Below, piece by piece: positions 28,614-40,439 of a stretch of 64,000 nt of DNA (positions are counted from its first letter, which is position 1; every line of letters begins with the position of its first letter). Location: positions 37,501 to 101,500 of the forward strand of contig JAMFTG010000222.1 in assembly GCA_023974075.1 (NCBI GenBank). Reading direction: 5' to 3'. Origin of the DNA: Chaenocephalus aceratus (Eukaryota; Chordata; Actinopteri; Perciformes; Channichthyidae). Below the pieces are notes generated by a model. It ran no database searches and was not told where the DNA came from. It saw nothing but the letters and a program-made list of their open reading frames with translations. A program made the position numbers and the translations under genes.

Positions 28614-29203
28614 TTAGTGTTTACTTCCTCTCTGTCTTTTTCTGCTCTTCCCTTTAGTGTTTACTTCCTGTCTTCTTCTGCTGTTCCCTTTAGTGTTTAC
28701 TTCCGGTCTTCTTCTGCTATTCCATTTAGTGTTTACTTACTGTCTGTCTTCTTCTGCTGTTCCCTTTAGTGTTTACTTCCTCTCTGTCTTCTTCTGCTCT
28801 TCCCTTTAGTGTTGACTTCCTCTCTGTCTTCTTCTGCTGTTCCCTTTAGTATTGACTTTCTGTCTTTCTTCTTCTGCTAATTCCTTTAGTGTTTACTTCC
28901 TGTCTGTCTTCTTCTGCTGTTCCCTTTAGTGTTTACTTCATTTCGGTCTTCTTCTTCTGCTGTTCCATTTAGTATTTACTTACTGTCTGTCTTCTTCTGC
29001 TGTTCCCGTTAGTGTTTACTTCCTGTCTTTCTTCTTCTGCTAATCCCTTTAGTGTTTACTTCCTGTCTGTCTTCTTCTGCTGTTCCCTTTAGTGTTTACT
29101 TACTGTCTTCTTCTGCTGTTCCCTTTAGTGTTTACTTCCTCTCTGTCTTCTTCTGCTGTTCCCTTTAGTGTTGACTTTCTGTCTTTCTTCTTCTGCTAAC
29201 CCC
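28614..29203 (+). repeat. 40-bp minisatellite, about 15 copies
   Basis: Unit TGTTTACTTCCTGTCTGTCT plus TCTTCTGCTGTTCCCTTTAG, with 36-bp variants lacking one TGTC. On the sense strand each unit ends in a pyrimidine tract plus TTTAG, like a 3' splice site. Confidence 0.93.
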
Positions 29204-29209
29204 TTTCTT

Positions 29210-30650
29210 TCTCTTGTTCTTCTCAAAAAGGAATCTTAATAACAAACAATCTTTTTGACATAGTAGGTGACTTCAGGTGTTTCTGACACAACACGGTCCG
29301 TTCTCATGTTGTGTTGCTGAAGGTGAAGTTAGGACAAAAGCTGAACATGTTTATTTGTGGTCATTTAAACGTGACTGATGAGCTATTCCTATCTCAAGGT
29401 GAATGTAGGTAACCCTACAGTCTATCTGTCACACTGTGTGATTTATTTATTAGGGATTCTCCACCCTGAACATGGAGCAGGAGATGGATGCATGTGAATC
29501 CACACTTAAACAGTTACTTCTGCCTTTTCACACATGATGAAAGATGAATGTACCCTAAGCACGGTAGGGCAATTGAAAGAAAAGCATCGACCCAATGACA
29601 GAGATGTTACTGAAAGTAGGAAATTAATATTGGATGGAAATGTAATGAAAACAGAATGAGCTCCACAGCTTGAAAATAAGATAAAAACAGGACAAATGCA
29701 GCGAAAGGAATCAAATACATAACGCCGCAAAACGATCAAAACTTGTGACACATTTTTAATAAATCTCCTCGGGACTATTATTGATTTTAATAAAGCTGTA
29801 CCTGCAGGAAGCTTCAATCTACCTCCACACCTGTTTTCTCTCCAAATTAGATGAAAATCAAATTAAAATGTGTGCTTTCAGTGTCAGACAATTACATGTC
29901 ATAAAGGTCTGGCTATTAAACCTTTATTATATTTGGAAAGGAAGGCATTCACGGAATAATGAGATTCTAGAAAGTGTACTTATTAGCAATTATTCCTGCA
30001 GAGAGTTAGATTTGAAAGATCAACGCCATTCTCATAACTCTTATCTTAGTTCACCACAAAGACAGGACTGCTGCTTTAAATGCAAAAAGATAAACTTGAG
30101 TTAATTTGAATTGCTTCATAGTTCAAGCGAGAGGATAAAGACACAAAATAATAACCTAGGATTAATACTAGGGATTCATATTCAAGATTTTTAGTTCAAG
30201 TAAGTTATTAACATGTTGATGGTAGCATGTCAGCCGTTTGTAATCCTACAGTGTGTTGGAGATGATTTGTAATTGCTGTTAAGACCTTTGTGTAATGTAT
30301 ACCATAATAATACACAATGTTCTATAAATTTGCATCATATTTTTGTCTTAAAATCTGAAAAAAGAAAAGAAAAAGTGGCATGAAACGGAGGTAATTTAGT
30401 CAAATATACCTAAAAATATAATTGCTATCCACCGTTTGTATCATCAACTTGAAATATGCAAAACTTAAGGAAGCATCTTTCCTACCAGAAACTGAAAGGA
30501 CTTCTAAGGACATACGAAAGAGGAAAAGGAATTTGCATTTGAAACAGGATTTCGCCGAGAGCTTTTCATAATGCGGTCAAACTCTAGAAAGTGTTTTTTA
30601 ATTCAGCTCCTCTGGTGTTTTCACTTCACTTCGAGCTCTGGGAGACAAAT
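29210..30650. other. Unique intronic DNA
   Basis: A/T-rich; no coding or repeat signal recognised. Confidence 0.5.
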
Positions 30651-30654
30651 AGTG

Positions 30655-30850
30655 TAAGATAAGATAAGATAAGAAGTACTTTAGTGATCCAAAGATAGGA
30701 AATGTTTGTGTTGCAGCAGCATACGAATACATGGGATTGTACAATAAAATTAAAAGACAAGAAATAAACATTTAAAAATGTCAACATCTCAATAGCAAGA
30801 AGATAATCCGTACTAGAAAATGTACATATTAAATTACAAAATGTAAATGT
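30655..30850. repeat. Retroelement-tail repeat, copy 1
   Basis: AGATAAGATAAGATAAGAAG then CTTTAGTGATCCAAAG, GCAGCAGCATA, GGGATTGTACAATAAAATTA and AACATCTCAATAGCAA. The same order occurs at 35497-35640. Confidence 0.7.
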
Positions 30851-31264
30851 GCACCGTCAATACGATCACCATTATACAGCAGTGGTGACACAAAGTGAGA
30901 GGAAAAGGGAGGCAGTCCTTGGGCGTCTCACCGTCTTAATTAACCTTCGCTGGCCAGTCCCTCTAATGTGAGTCTAATGTGATCCTCAGACCTCCATTAT
31001 GTCTCTGAGAGGGCGATCAGTCAGGATTCAGCTCTACAGAAACAATGAACAAGTGGAGAGGAAAGGAGCAGAGGAACAAAGAGTAGTGCAGGGATGATGT
31101 GTCTTTGTAGATTGACTCAGAAGTTAGCATCGCAAGAACTCCAATGGGGTTTTTCCGTGTGATCTCTGTGGCAAAAAAACATTTGTAATATTTAAACATT
31201 TTGTTCGTCAGGATAATCTCCACATATTAACACCACGACTTTATGATTTCTGAAGTAAAAATCT

Positions 31265-31800
31265 AATGTTGGGCTATAAAGGAACTACAGTACGGTCACA
31301 TGACTTCACGTCACCACCGCTAAGCTAAAGGCGGCTAATGTTGAGCTATAAAGGTACTACAGCACGGTCACATGACTTCATGTCACCACCGCTAAGCTAA
31401 AGGTGGCTAATGTTGGGCTATAAAAGAACTACAGCACGGTCACATGACTTCACGTCACCACCGATAAGCTAAAGGAGGCTAATGTTGGGCTATAAAGGAA
31501 CTACAGCACGGTCACATGAATCCGTAAAGGGCTATGGTAAAGGAACTACAGCACGGTCACATGACTTCACGTCACCACCGCTAAGCTAAGGTGGCTAATG
31601 TTGGGCTATAAAGGAACTACAGCACGGTCACATGACTTCACGCCACCACCGCTAAGCTAAGGTGGCTAATGTTGGGCTATAAAGGAACTACAGCACGGTC
31701 ACATGACTTCACCACCGATAAGCTAAAGGTGGCTAATGTTGGGCTATGGAGAAACTACAGCACGGTCACATGACTTCACGTCCCCACCACTAAGCTAAAG
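31265..31800 (+). repeat. 72-bp minisatellite, about 7 copies
   Basis: Unit GCTAATGTTGGGCTATAAAG, GAACTACAGCACGGTCACAT, GACTTCACGTCACCACCGCT, AAGCTAAAGGTG. Each copy has GGTCACATGACTTCACGTCACC, with one shortened copy near 31500-31550. Confidence 0.95.
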
Positions 31801-31954
31801 GCGTTTTCTTTGGCAGAATTTCCAAATATAGGTTATTTTCTGGCAATAGAGTTGTTAAAACAAATATTGAAGTTCTAGAACAACAGTGACCAAACACACC
31901 AACATAAATAATAGTTTATTCTAATGTCACAAAGACTTTGTACGTGTTATTTCA

Positions 31955-32432
31955 ACTAAACACCTTCAACATGAAAGCATGGCAGCTTGTGTAATTAAAG
32001 CACGTTTCCAGGGGTCCATTGGTCTGTTAGCTATAACATGAGGAACATTATTTGCAGGGTTGCAGGAGAATTAATTCAGATTTAACTATTTATTATTCCT
32101 TTAACTTTCAATGTTGACTGTCAATCTTTCTTTAAAATTATTAAGAACAACATCTTGCTGGTAGCATTAGTGAAAAGTGTTTTTAATCAAAGCTCAATGC
32201 CTCCTGCTTAACATAAAGAAAGCAATTTGCATAACTTTGTACCTCTGATGAATATATAAGTGCACGTAAGTGTATTAGGAATGCATTTCTTATCAGCAAT
32301 AACACCTTCAATACCTGTGCATTCATTTCAAATGCAACCTCTCAAGGGTATGTTGTTATATCTGGAAAACAGTTGGTCAAAGGCTTTATAAAGGAATTAA
32401 AATGCAAACATGCATAACAATCTGTCTGCATT
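31955..32432 (+). repeat. Duplicated ~470-bp segment, copy 1
   Basis: Collinear with 37587-38057 over its length, including GGGGTCCATTGGTCTGTTAG, GCAGGAGAATTAATTCAGAT, AATCAAAGCTCAATGCCTCC and GGAAAACAGTTGGTCAAAG. The two look roughly 85 percent identical by eye. It has no terminal repeats, so it looks like an ordinary segment duplication rather than a transposon. Confidence 0.85.
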
Positions 32433-33058
32433 ATCAAGGACGTACTGTAAAGCACGGGCTGTCGTGTTGTACGGGAATGTGCATAATGGTTAGCACACAT
32501 CTTCAATCCTGTATGCTAATTGTGTTAGGATGGAAGGATGTATTGGATTAGCGCGATATTTCCCCGAAGGGATTTGTTTATGGCCACAGCAGTGAAGAAA
32601 AGCTACGAGGTGCAGCTGAGTACAGTTTGAAGTCTCTATAATCTGAGTGAAGAATATCCTCGAGGGTTTCATGGCTTTTACGCAACTCTTAGATGCATGT
32701 GTGCTGCTTTTGAAGTGCTCTTTGAAGCACAGGAGCACATAGACATTCGCATACATACAAATACAAATAGTTACTGCAAACATCAACTGATAAACTGCAC
32801 AACAAGATAGACATTTAATATATTTAAATTTAAACGTTGTCATGTTGCCGTTGTTCAGCGTGGACACATTCATTAGCTAACAATGACATTATTGTTCTAT
32901 TAATATAAAGGGAGGTCAGGTACTCTTTAAAGCAGCTGCTAGCTATGGGTACTTTTTACTGAAGGACACTTCAAAGCCTCTTTACTTTGACTGGAGTAAA
33001 GAAGTTTCGTCAGTACTTTTACAGAGTATTTTTAAACACGAGTATCTGTACTTCTACT

Positions 33059-35150
33059 CAGAGCCGGCCCGACCCATTAAGCGACATAAGCGGCCGCTTA
33101 GGGCCCCGCAGCCACTAAGGGGCCCCCTAGCTTAAAAAAAAAAAAATCTCAGTACACCGTCGCCGTGATAAATATGTTTAATTAATTGTGTTAATATTAC
33201 ATTACATTACATTGCATTTTGCTGACGCTTTTATCCAAAGCGACTTACAATAAGTAAGCATAATATGCCTAGATTGCCTACTCTCAAAGTCATGTATTAT
33301 ATTATTGAGTCAATAATATAATACATTAACCGTGCTTTACCTGAACCTCATCATGACACTAGAGAGGCAGGATTGTAATTTCCCGTGTTCAGTGAATGCA
33401 GCAGAGGCAAGACACCTCGGCGATGTGCCGGTCCCCTTTCTTGAATATAGGCGTAACATTTGCCTGCAGCCACTCATCGGGTAGATTTCCTGTTTGCAGT
33501 GACTGCGTGAATACGCACTTGAGCAGTGGGCCTATTTGGGGGGCCAGCATGTTGAGTATACGATTGGGTAGACCATCTGGGCCGCTAGCCTTGTTGATCT
33601 TAATATTTGCCAGTAGTTTGGTCACTCCTTCAGTCGTGATGATCAGGTCTTCTATCTTGCTGGATCTCCTGATATAGAGGGCTGGCTACCATCATCCTTA
33701 GTAAATACAGATTTAAATTGTTTGTTGATGAGTTCAGCCTTGTCTTTGATGCTACTGTAGAGGTCTTCACCCTCTCTAATAGGGGAGACTCCAATGTTGT
33801 CCGCTCCACACTCTTTGGCATATTTCCAGAATAGTCTGGTATTGTTTTCAGCAAGACTCTAGGTGAGTGTGTTTTCGATATAGTTCCAGTTTGCACTGCG
33901 AAGGTTATTTTGAACATGTTTCTTTTGGTTGCGGAAGTTTTCCCAATCACGAGTTTTGCCTGATCGCTTGGCTTTGTTGTATAACTTATTTTTATTTTTT
34001 ATTTGGCGTTTCATGCAGTGAGTGAGCCAGGGCAGGTTGTGCCGTGTGGTAGTGAACTTGGTCGGGATATGCTTATCCATCTGTGAAAACAGTTCGTCTC
34101 TGAGCATATTCCAGTTGTCATTCACAGTTCGCTGTTCAGATTTTACTAAGAGAGAACAATTCAATATTTAAATGATACAATTACATTTTTTGGGTATCCT
34201 TCTGTTGAACTGTCTGTTTAAAATGAATTGAAGCATCAGACTAAAGAGGCTTTTGAAAATAATATTATATTTTGATTTAGGTCAAAATATAATATTTGTA
34301 AACCTGAAGAGTCAGTGGCAGTGGCTCCAGCCATGAACCTCACTGCAGAAGCTTATATATAGACATCTAAGTTTTGTGTGCCCCACCACTTCTGTACATA
34401 TAGAAACGCCACTGGTCCTGTCAGTTAAAGTGTTTCATAGTTAGCTTAGCTAAGCATCAACCTAGCACTGAAATATATGGATGTTATGTGACAGTATTTC
34501 TGAGAAAAAGTCAGCTGAAATGGTGGCATAGTTGCCACTGCTTTAAGTGTCAACAGCATGTTTGAACGTATTTGCAGCAGTAAATGTGGCTGTTTGGCCA
34601 CTGACGTTGCCATAACAACACCTGAATTTAAATATGCAACCTCTTTTTGTGACAGATTTTTGCAAGAAATTATAATTCTTCTGAATGATATTCCTATTGA
34701 CAGCTAGATTATATGTGAACATTATGAGATGGACAGCCAGAGAGAATAAATGAAAAACAGTTATGAAATACTATATGACAAAACAAGAATACAGTTTAAG
34801 TGATTTGTAAAATATCCATAAAGAAAAAAAATCTGTTTACAGTTCTGTTTCATATGGGTGTTGAGAGATGTATCCATAGATCTCTTAATTTTGCTCTCAA
34901 AGTGCACCAGATTGATGCTTTTAACTTCAATATTTAAAAATAAATCTTACCGGGGAGCATGCCCCCAGACCCCCCTAGAGGAGGTTAGGTCCACGGTGTT
35001 TACATGCTTATTTATACAATATGTGTGCTTATGCTAACATCATAAGACAAAAGTTGGTTCCGTGTTGTGTGTAGTGAGAACACGCTAGAGTGAGGGGGGC
35101 TCCCAAGCCAAAGCTCACTTAGGGCCCCCAAAAGTCTAGGGCCGGCCCTG
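33059..35150. mobile_element. hAT element, 2.1 kb, with perfect 8-bp target duplication
   Basis: Ends CAGAGCCGGCCCGAC and (reverse complement) CAGGGCCGGCCCTAG. Flanks are CTTCTACT at 33051-33058 and 35151-35158. GGGGCCCC/GGGCCCC words follow inside both ends. No hAT transposase is seen. It contains a LINE fragment and the dispersed word GACGCTTTTATCCAAAGCGA (33224-33243). Confidence 0.9.
33395..34165 (-). mobile_element. LINE fragment (pre-RT linker and N-terminal RT) inside the hAT
   Basis: On the minus strand, from 34164 downward, it encodes a basic linker (LPWLTHCMKRQIKNKNKLYN, KTRDWENFRNQKK). After frame changes it reads NKASGPDGLPNRILNMLAP and LPDEWLQANVTPIFKKGD, the first conserved blocks of a Jockey/L2-type non-LTR reverse transcriptase. 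It stops before the catalytic YADD region and is broken by stops and shifts, so it is dead. Confidence 0.85.
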
Positions 35151-35496
35151 CTTCTACTTGAGTAAAGGTTGTGTGTACTTTTGCCATCTCTGGTGGTAGA
35201 TCACATTGCATGACGGAAATCTGCTGGTATGTAATTCAGAATGTAAGTTGTACCTCCGTTAACACAGCGCTGCACTCCGGATCGTTTCTCAGTGTTAGAG
35301 CTGAAGCTGTAGTGCAGGTACTCTCAGTTGTGCTGATTTCTGTGGTTTCTACCCTGATGCTTTATTGATTTGTTAGTGACACTGATAGTCCGGGGGGGAG
35401 GACAAAGGGAGAAAGAGCGGGAGCAATCGGACCGAGGCTGCTGTCTAATTAGAAAGAAGGAGCGAGAGGGCATCAAATACACGGATACTGCAGCCT

Positions 35497-35660
35497 AAGA
35501 TAAGATAAGAAGTTCTTTATTGATCCCAATTTGGGAATTGTTGGCCTTGCAGCAGCATAAAAAGACATGGCATTGTACAATAAAAATTAAAAGAAATAAA
35601 CATTCCAAAATGTAAACATCTCAATAGCAATAAAATAGCATTAAAAACATAAACCCCCGT
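35497..35660. repeat. Retroelement-tail repeat, copy 2
   Basis: AAGATAAGATAAGAAGTTCT, TTATTGATCCCAATTTGGG, GCAGCAGCATAAAA and ACATCTCAATAGCAATAAAA match the copy at 30655. Confidence 0.75.
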
Positions 35661-35845
35661 AATATAGTCTACATTTCATATGAGATTTAAAACCTATGAG
35701 CATTTTAAATCGCATTGGAACGAAATGCTTGTAGAATCTGTTGTATTTGTATTGTTGTTTTAATGTGTGAACGAGGCGATATAGAGAAGTTAAGCTGTCA
35801 TTATTAGGCTGTCATTTGTTCTAAACTGTTGGAATGGTAAGCAGG

Positions 35846-37121
35846 CAGAGATGGCAAAAGTATACACATCCTTTACTCAAGTAGAAGTACAGATACTCTT
35901 GTTTAAAAATACTCTTAGTAAAACTAAAGAAGTTTGGGCTTTGAAATATACTGAAGTAAAAAGTACCCATAGCTAGCAGCTGCTTTAAAGAGTACCTGAC
36001 CTCCCTTTATATCAACAGAACAATAATGTCATTGTTAGATAATGAATGTTTCCATGCTGACACACGGCAACATGACAACGTTTCCATTGGTCCCTCTCTT
36101 TAGAGAAGACCAGGAAGTGATGGATACACGGATCGTGTTCCAACCAATAGGCACGCAATGACTCTAAAGAATAATGATCACGCACAAGACACACATTCAG
36201 ACTAAAGAACCAGCTGTTTGGAACATGAGAGAAGTAGAAAGTACAGGTATTTGTGTTTCAAAGTGTCAGAAGTAGAAAGTACAGGTATTTGTGTTCAAAA
36301 TGTAAGAGTAGAAAGTACAGGTATTTGTGTTCAAAGTGTCAGAAGTAGAAAGTACAGGTATTTGTGTTCAAATGTGAGACGTAGAAAGTACAGGTATTTG
36401 TGTTCAAACATGTGAGAAGTAGAAAGTACAGGTATTTGTGTTCAAAGTGTCAGAAGTAGAAAGTACAGGTATTGTGTTCAAAATGTGAGAAGTAGAAAGT
36501 ACAGGTATTTGTGTTCAACATGTGAGAAGTAGAAAGTACAGGTATTTGTGTTCAACATGTGAGAAGTAGAAAGTACAGGTATTTGTGTTCAACATGTAAG
36601 AAGTAGAAAGTACAGGTATTTGAGTTCAACATGTGAGAAGTAGAAAGTACAGGTATTTGAGTTCAACATGTAAGAAGTAGAAAGTACAGGTATTTGTGTT
36701 CAACATGTAAGAAGTAGAAAGTACAGGTATTTGAGTTCAACATGTAAGAAGTAGAAAGTACAGGTATTTGTGTTCAACATGTAAGAAGTAGAAAGTACAG
36801 GTATTTGAGTTCAACATGTAAGAAGTAGAAAGTACAGGTATTTGTGTTCAACATGTAAGAAGTAGAAAGTACAGGTATTTGAGTTCAACATGTAAGAAGT
36901 AGAAAGTACAGGTATTTGTGTTCAACATGTAAGAAGTAGAAAGTACAGGTATTTGAGTTCAACATGTAAGAAGTAGAAAGTACAGGTATTTGTGTTCAAC
37001 ATGTAAGACGTCAAAGTAAAAAGTCGTCAGAAAAATTAGTAGTGGAGTAAAGTACTGATACCATAAAAATGTACTCAAGTACAGTAACGAAGTATTTGTA
37101 CTCCACTATTTCACACCTCTA
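35846..37121 (+). mobile_element. Complete non-autonomous hAT element with internal minisatellite
   Basis: 8-bp target duplications TAAGCAGG at 35838-35845 and 37122-37129 are identical. The left end is CAGAGATGGCAAAAGTA and the right end, reverse complemented, is TAGAGGTGTGAAATAGTGG. The right part has AGTACTGATACCATAAAAAT and GTACTCAAGTACAGTAACG, common in fish hAT copies. There is no transposase; most of the interior is a tandem array. Confidence 0.88.
36226..37008 (+). repeat. 30- to 31-bp minisatellite inside the hAT, about 25 copies
   Basis: Unit AGAAGTAGAAAGTACAGGTA plus TTTGTGTTCAACATGTA. From about 36600 units alternate strictly between TTTGTGTTC and TTTGAGTTC, a two-unit higher-order period. 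Confidence 0.93.
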
Positions 37122-37129
37122 TAAGCAGG

Positions 37130-37586
37130 CCTATTGTTTTGGTGGTCCGTGTGTGGTTTTTTGAGAAACACTGAAATAGACGGATACTGCAGCCTGTGAG
37201 AGCTGGCTTCTCACTGAGCGTCCAGATGGAGAGATGTCGCCCCCTGCTGGGGAGTTAAACCACTGCTCTGGGATCAGATCAATAGCGTCACTCATCCTTG
37301 AAGGATGGCCGTCTGGCAGCAGCTCGCTTGTTTAACACAGACTCTCCAGACTGAGGAAGAAGAGAGAGAGACTCTTTAGAAATCAAAGGGAAATCGAACA
37401 TTACTGCCTCTCGCCTCCGTTTCAATCAGGACCGCCTTGACAGTTTGGCTTTCCTGCAACCAGCTGTGATACAGGGAGGTACTACGGACTATTTATGAAG
37501 ATGTTTTTAAGGGACTAAATGTAACAATTCACTCTCATGATGTGAAAACACTAGAGTTGTATGATGAAAGACTTTGTCTGTCTCAT
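37130..37586. other. Intronic DNA
   Basis: Contains GATGTCGCCCCCTGCTGG (37233-37250), a word shared with the repeats at 41-42 kb. Nothing else recognised. Confidence 0.5.
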
Positions 37587-38057
37587 ATAAACCAAACACC
37601 TGCAACATGAGAGCATGGCAGCTTGAGTAACTAAGGCAAGTTTCCAGGGGTCCATTGGTCTGTTAGCTATAACATGAGGAAGGATTTGTGCTGGGTTGCA
37701 GGAGAATTAATTCAGATTTAACTCTTAATTATTCCTTTAATTTTCAATGTTGACAATCAACCTTTGTTTAAAATCGTTAGGGACAACATCTTGCTGCTAT
37801 CATTAGTGAAAAGTGTTTTAATCAAAGCTCAATGCCTCCTGCATAACGTAAAAACTAATTTGCATAACTTTGTACCTCTGTTGAATATGTAAGTGCCCGT
37901 AAGTGTATTCGGAATGCATTTGAAAACAGCAATAGCACCTTTAATACCTGTGCATTCATTACAAATGCAACTTCTCAAGGGGATGTCGTTATATCTGGAA
38001 AACAGTTGGTCAAAGCGTTTATCAAGGAATTAAAATGCAAACCGAACAATCTGTCTT
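37587..38057 (+). repeat. Duplicated ~470-bp segment, copy 2
   Basis: Same order and orientation as 31955-32432, 5.6 kb away. The hAT insertions and the 72-bp end region lie between the copies. Confidence 0.85.
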
Positions 38058-38059
38058 TG

Positions 38060-38820
38060 CTAGTCTGGCCGTAAACATTTAGTTTTTTTGCACAAACACA
38101 ACAGGGTGGGATTAAGGAAAACCAAACACTTATTACGTAAGGGATAATGTGCAGCGAGGCGGTCATTATGGGTAAAAGATCAGGCTGATCAGGAGCCCGA
38201 CGCGAAGCGGGATCTTGACATTATCCTTGATATTATCACGGCCACATTCTCAACAAAGTAACGACATGAATCCCAATATTAATTTAAATGCTTTTATTGA
38301 TTTAGAAAATGTTTTTACTGATTTAAAAAATAGTTTCATTGATTTAAATTGACATGCATCCGCTAAGAAAAATAGTCCGTTGTTACCGTTTCAACTACGT
38401 AGCAACGGCAGGAACTGCTTCGATAGCGTTTTTGAGGAGCTTTCTGATTACAGATTTTAAAACATCGTTGCTTGCTTTAAAAGTAGCACAATTCATTATG
38501 TCAAACCTTGGAAAGTATCTAGATATCCCTGCCCTAATGCCAAAGGAACTGCACACTGAATATGTGTTGCCATTTGATGTCTGGACCGTTGCGTAAAAAG
38601 GACCGCAGCTCCGTGTTGAGGATTTCTGCCCCGTAGCTAGTGTTTAAATAGTTCCATAGCCCATCATGTGGTCCGTCTTTTTGCCTCTCTTTCTTCTCCA
38701 CTGTTTTCTTGTCCCTTTTGTCTTTTTATTTTCTTCGCTGGGGACTCATGAACCTCTAACCATTCATCCTGTGCTCTCCAAATATGTTGCTCTCAGATGG
38801 TAGACAACGGAAAACTAAAG
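38060..38820. other. Unique intronic DNA
   Basis: No recognised feature. TTGATTTA words repeat near 38290-38350. Confidence 0.5.
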
Positions 38821-39594
38821 ACAAGCAAACAGTTTGAAAAGCACGGTGACCATACGCTGTCGATTTTACTTTCAATTCTACCTTAATTTACAAAATAATC
38901 ACCGTGTGGAATTGAAGTAGATTCAAAACTAAAGATTGGGACCATAAACCTGGCTGGAAAATGTTCACTTAGGTAATAAATTAAGGGAGAAGAAGGTACA
39001 TTTTCTCATAGACTTCTATACAATATGTTGCCCCCTTCTTGATATTAGATATATTGCAATTTAAGGAATTTTTTTGCACTTTCTAGACCTTGAGTTTGCT
39101 TCTAAACAGAAACAAACACTAATACAAACTAGAGCATGTTGAAATGAATCCCCCTTGTGAAGATATTCCCCAACAAATATTATATTGTTCCCTATTTGTT
39201 TGAGAAAAACTATAGAAATGATTAAGCCTTTGTTATTTGTGAAATGTATGTCAATGAAAAGACCTAAGTGGTGATTAGAGCCTCTATAGAAATCAATGGG
39301 AAATCAAGCATTACTGCCTTCAGCGTCTGTGAAGTCCAGGGCGCTAAATGCAAATGTTTTAATCAAGGAGAGGCTTTCATTATAATACATTATTGGATGT
39401 AGATGTTGGAATAACTTTCCTGCATGAGAACTCACATCCTGAATCATTAAAACCGTTTAGCCCGGAGCTAGGACGCGTCTAAATCCAGACGACCTTCACG
39501 TCAACAACGCGTTTAGGAGAGAAGTAATGCAGACAAGAACGGATGCAGACACAGGATTAAAGCACAAAAGAGTCTTTATTTGAGTTGTATCTAC

Positions 39595-40432
39595 TTATCT
39601 CTCCATCTATCTACTTATCTCTCTATCTATCTATCTATCTAGCTGTCTATCTATATATCTATCTATCTATCCATCCATCCATCATCTATCCATCCATCTA
39701 TCAATCTATCTATCCATCTATCTATCCATCCATCTATCTATCTATCTATCATCCATCTCATCCATCCATCTATCTATCCATCCATCTATCAATCTATCTA
39801 TCCATCTATCTATCCATCCATCATCTATCTATCTATCTATCCATCATCCATCCATCTATCTATCTATCTATCTATCCATCTATCCATCCATCTATCTATC
39901 TATCATCTCTCTATCTATCTATCTATCCATCCATCTATCAATCTATCCATCCATCTATCAATCTATCTATCCATCTATCTTCCATCCATCTATCTATCTA
40001 TCCATCTATCCATCTATCTATCTATCTATCTCTATCTATCTATCCATCTATCTATCCATCCATCTATCTATCTATCTATCTATCCATCTATCCACTATCT
40101 ATCTATCTATCTCTCTCTCTATCTATTATCTATCCATCTATCTATCTATCTATCTATCCATCTATCCATCCATCTATCTATCTCTCTATCTCTCTATCTA
40201 TCTATCTATCTATCCATCTATCTATATCTATCTATCATCCATCCATCTATCCATCCATCTATCTATCTATCTATCTCTCTATCTATCTATGCATCTATCC
40301 ATCTATCAATCATCTATCTATCCATCCATCCATCTATCTATCCATCTATCTATCCATCTATCCATCTATCTATCTATCCATCTATCCATCCATCCATCTG
40401 TCCATCTATCTATCTACCTACCTACTACCTGA
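39595..40432 (+). repeat. (CTAT/CCAT)n tetranucleotide array, 840 bp
   Basis: Mixture of CTAT, CCAT and CAAT units with occasional 3-base slips. The long Ile/Ser/Tyr/Leu-rich frame is an artefact. Confidence 0.97.
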
Positions 40433-40439
40433 TCTACCT

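Larger units (their letters stand above)
32834..35190 (-). mobile_element. Truncated hAT copy split by another hAT
   Basis: 32834-33058 joined to 35151-35190 equals the reverse complement of 35846-36080, the end of a complete hAT element. The shared words are CTGCTAGCTATGGGTACTTT, GAGTATCTGTACTTCTACT and TTTTGCCATCTCTG. The copy has lost the rest of the element beyond 32834. Confidence 0.85.

Noticed and set aside
33395..34165. Intact retrotransposon polymerase
   Set aside because: Only linker and N-terminal blocks remain, with stops and frame changes and no catalytic YADD segment.
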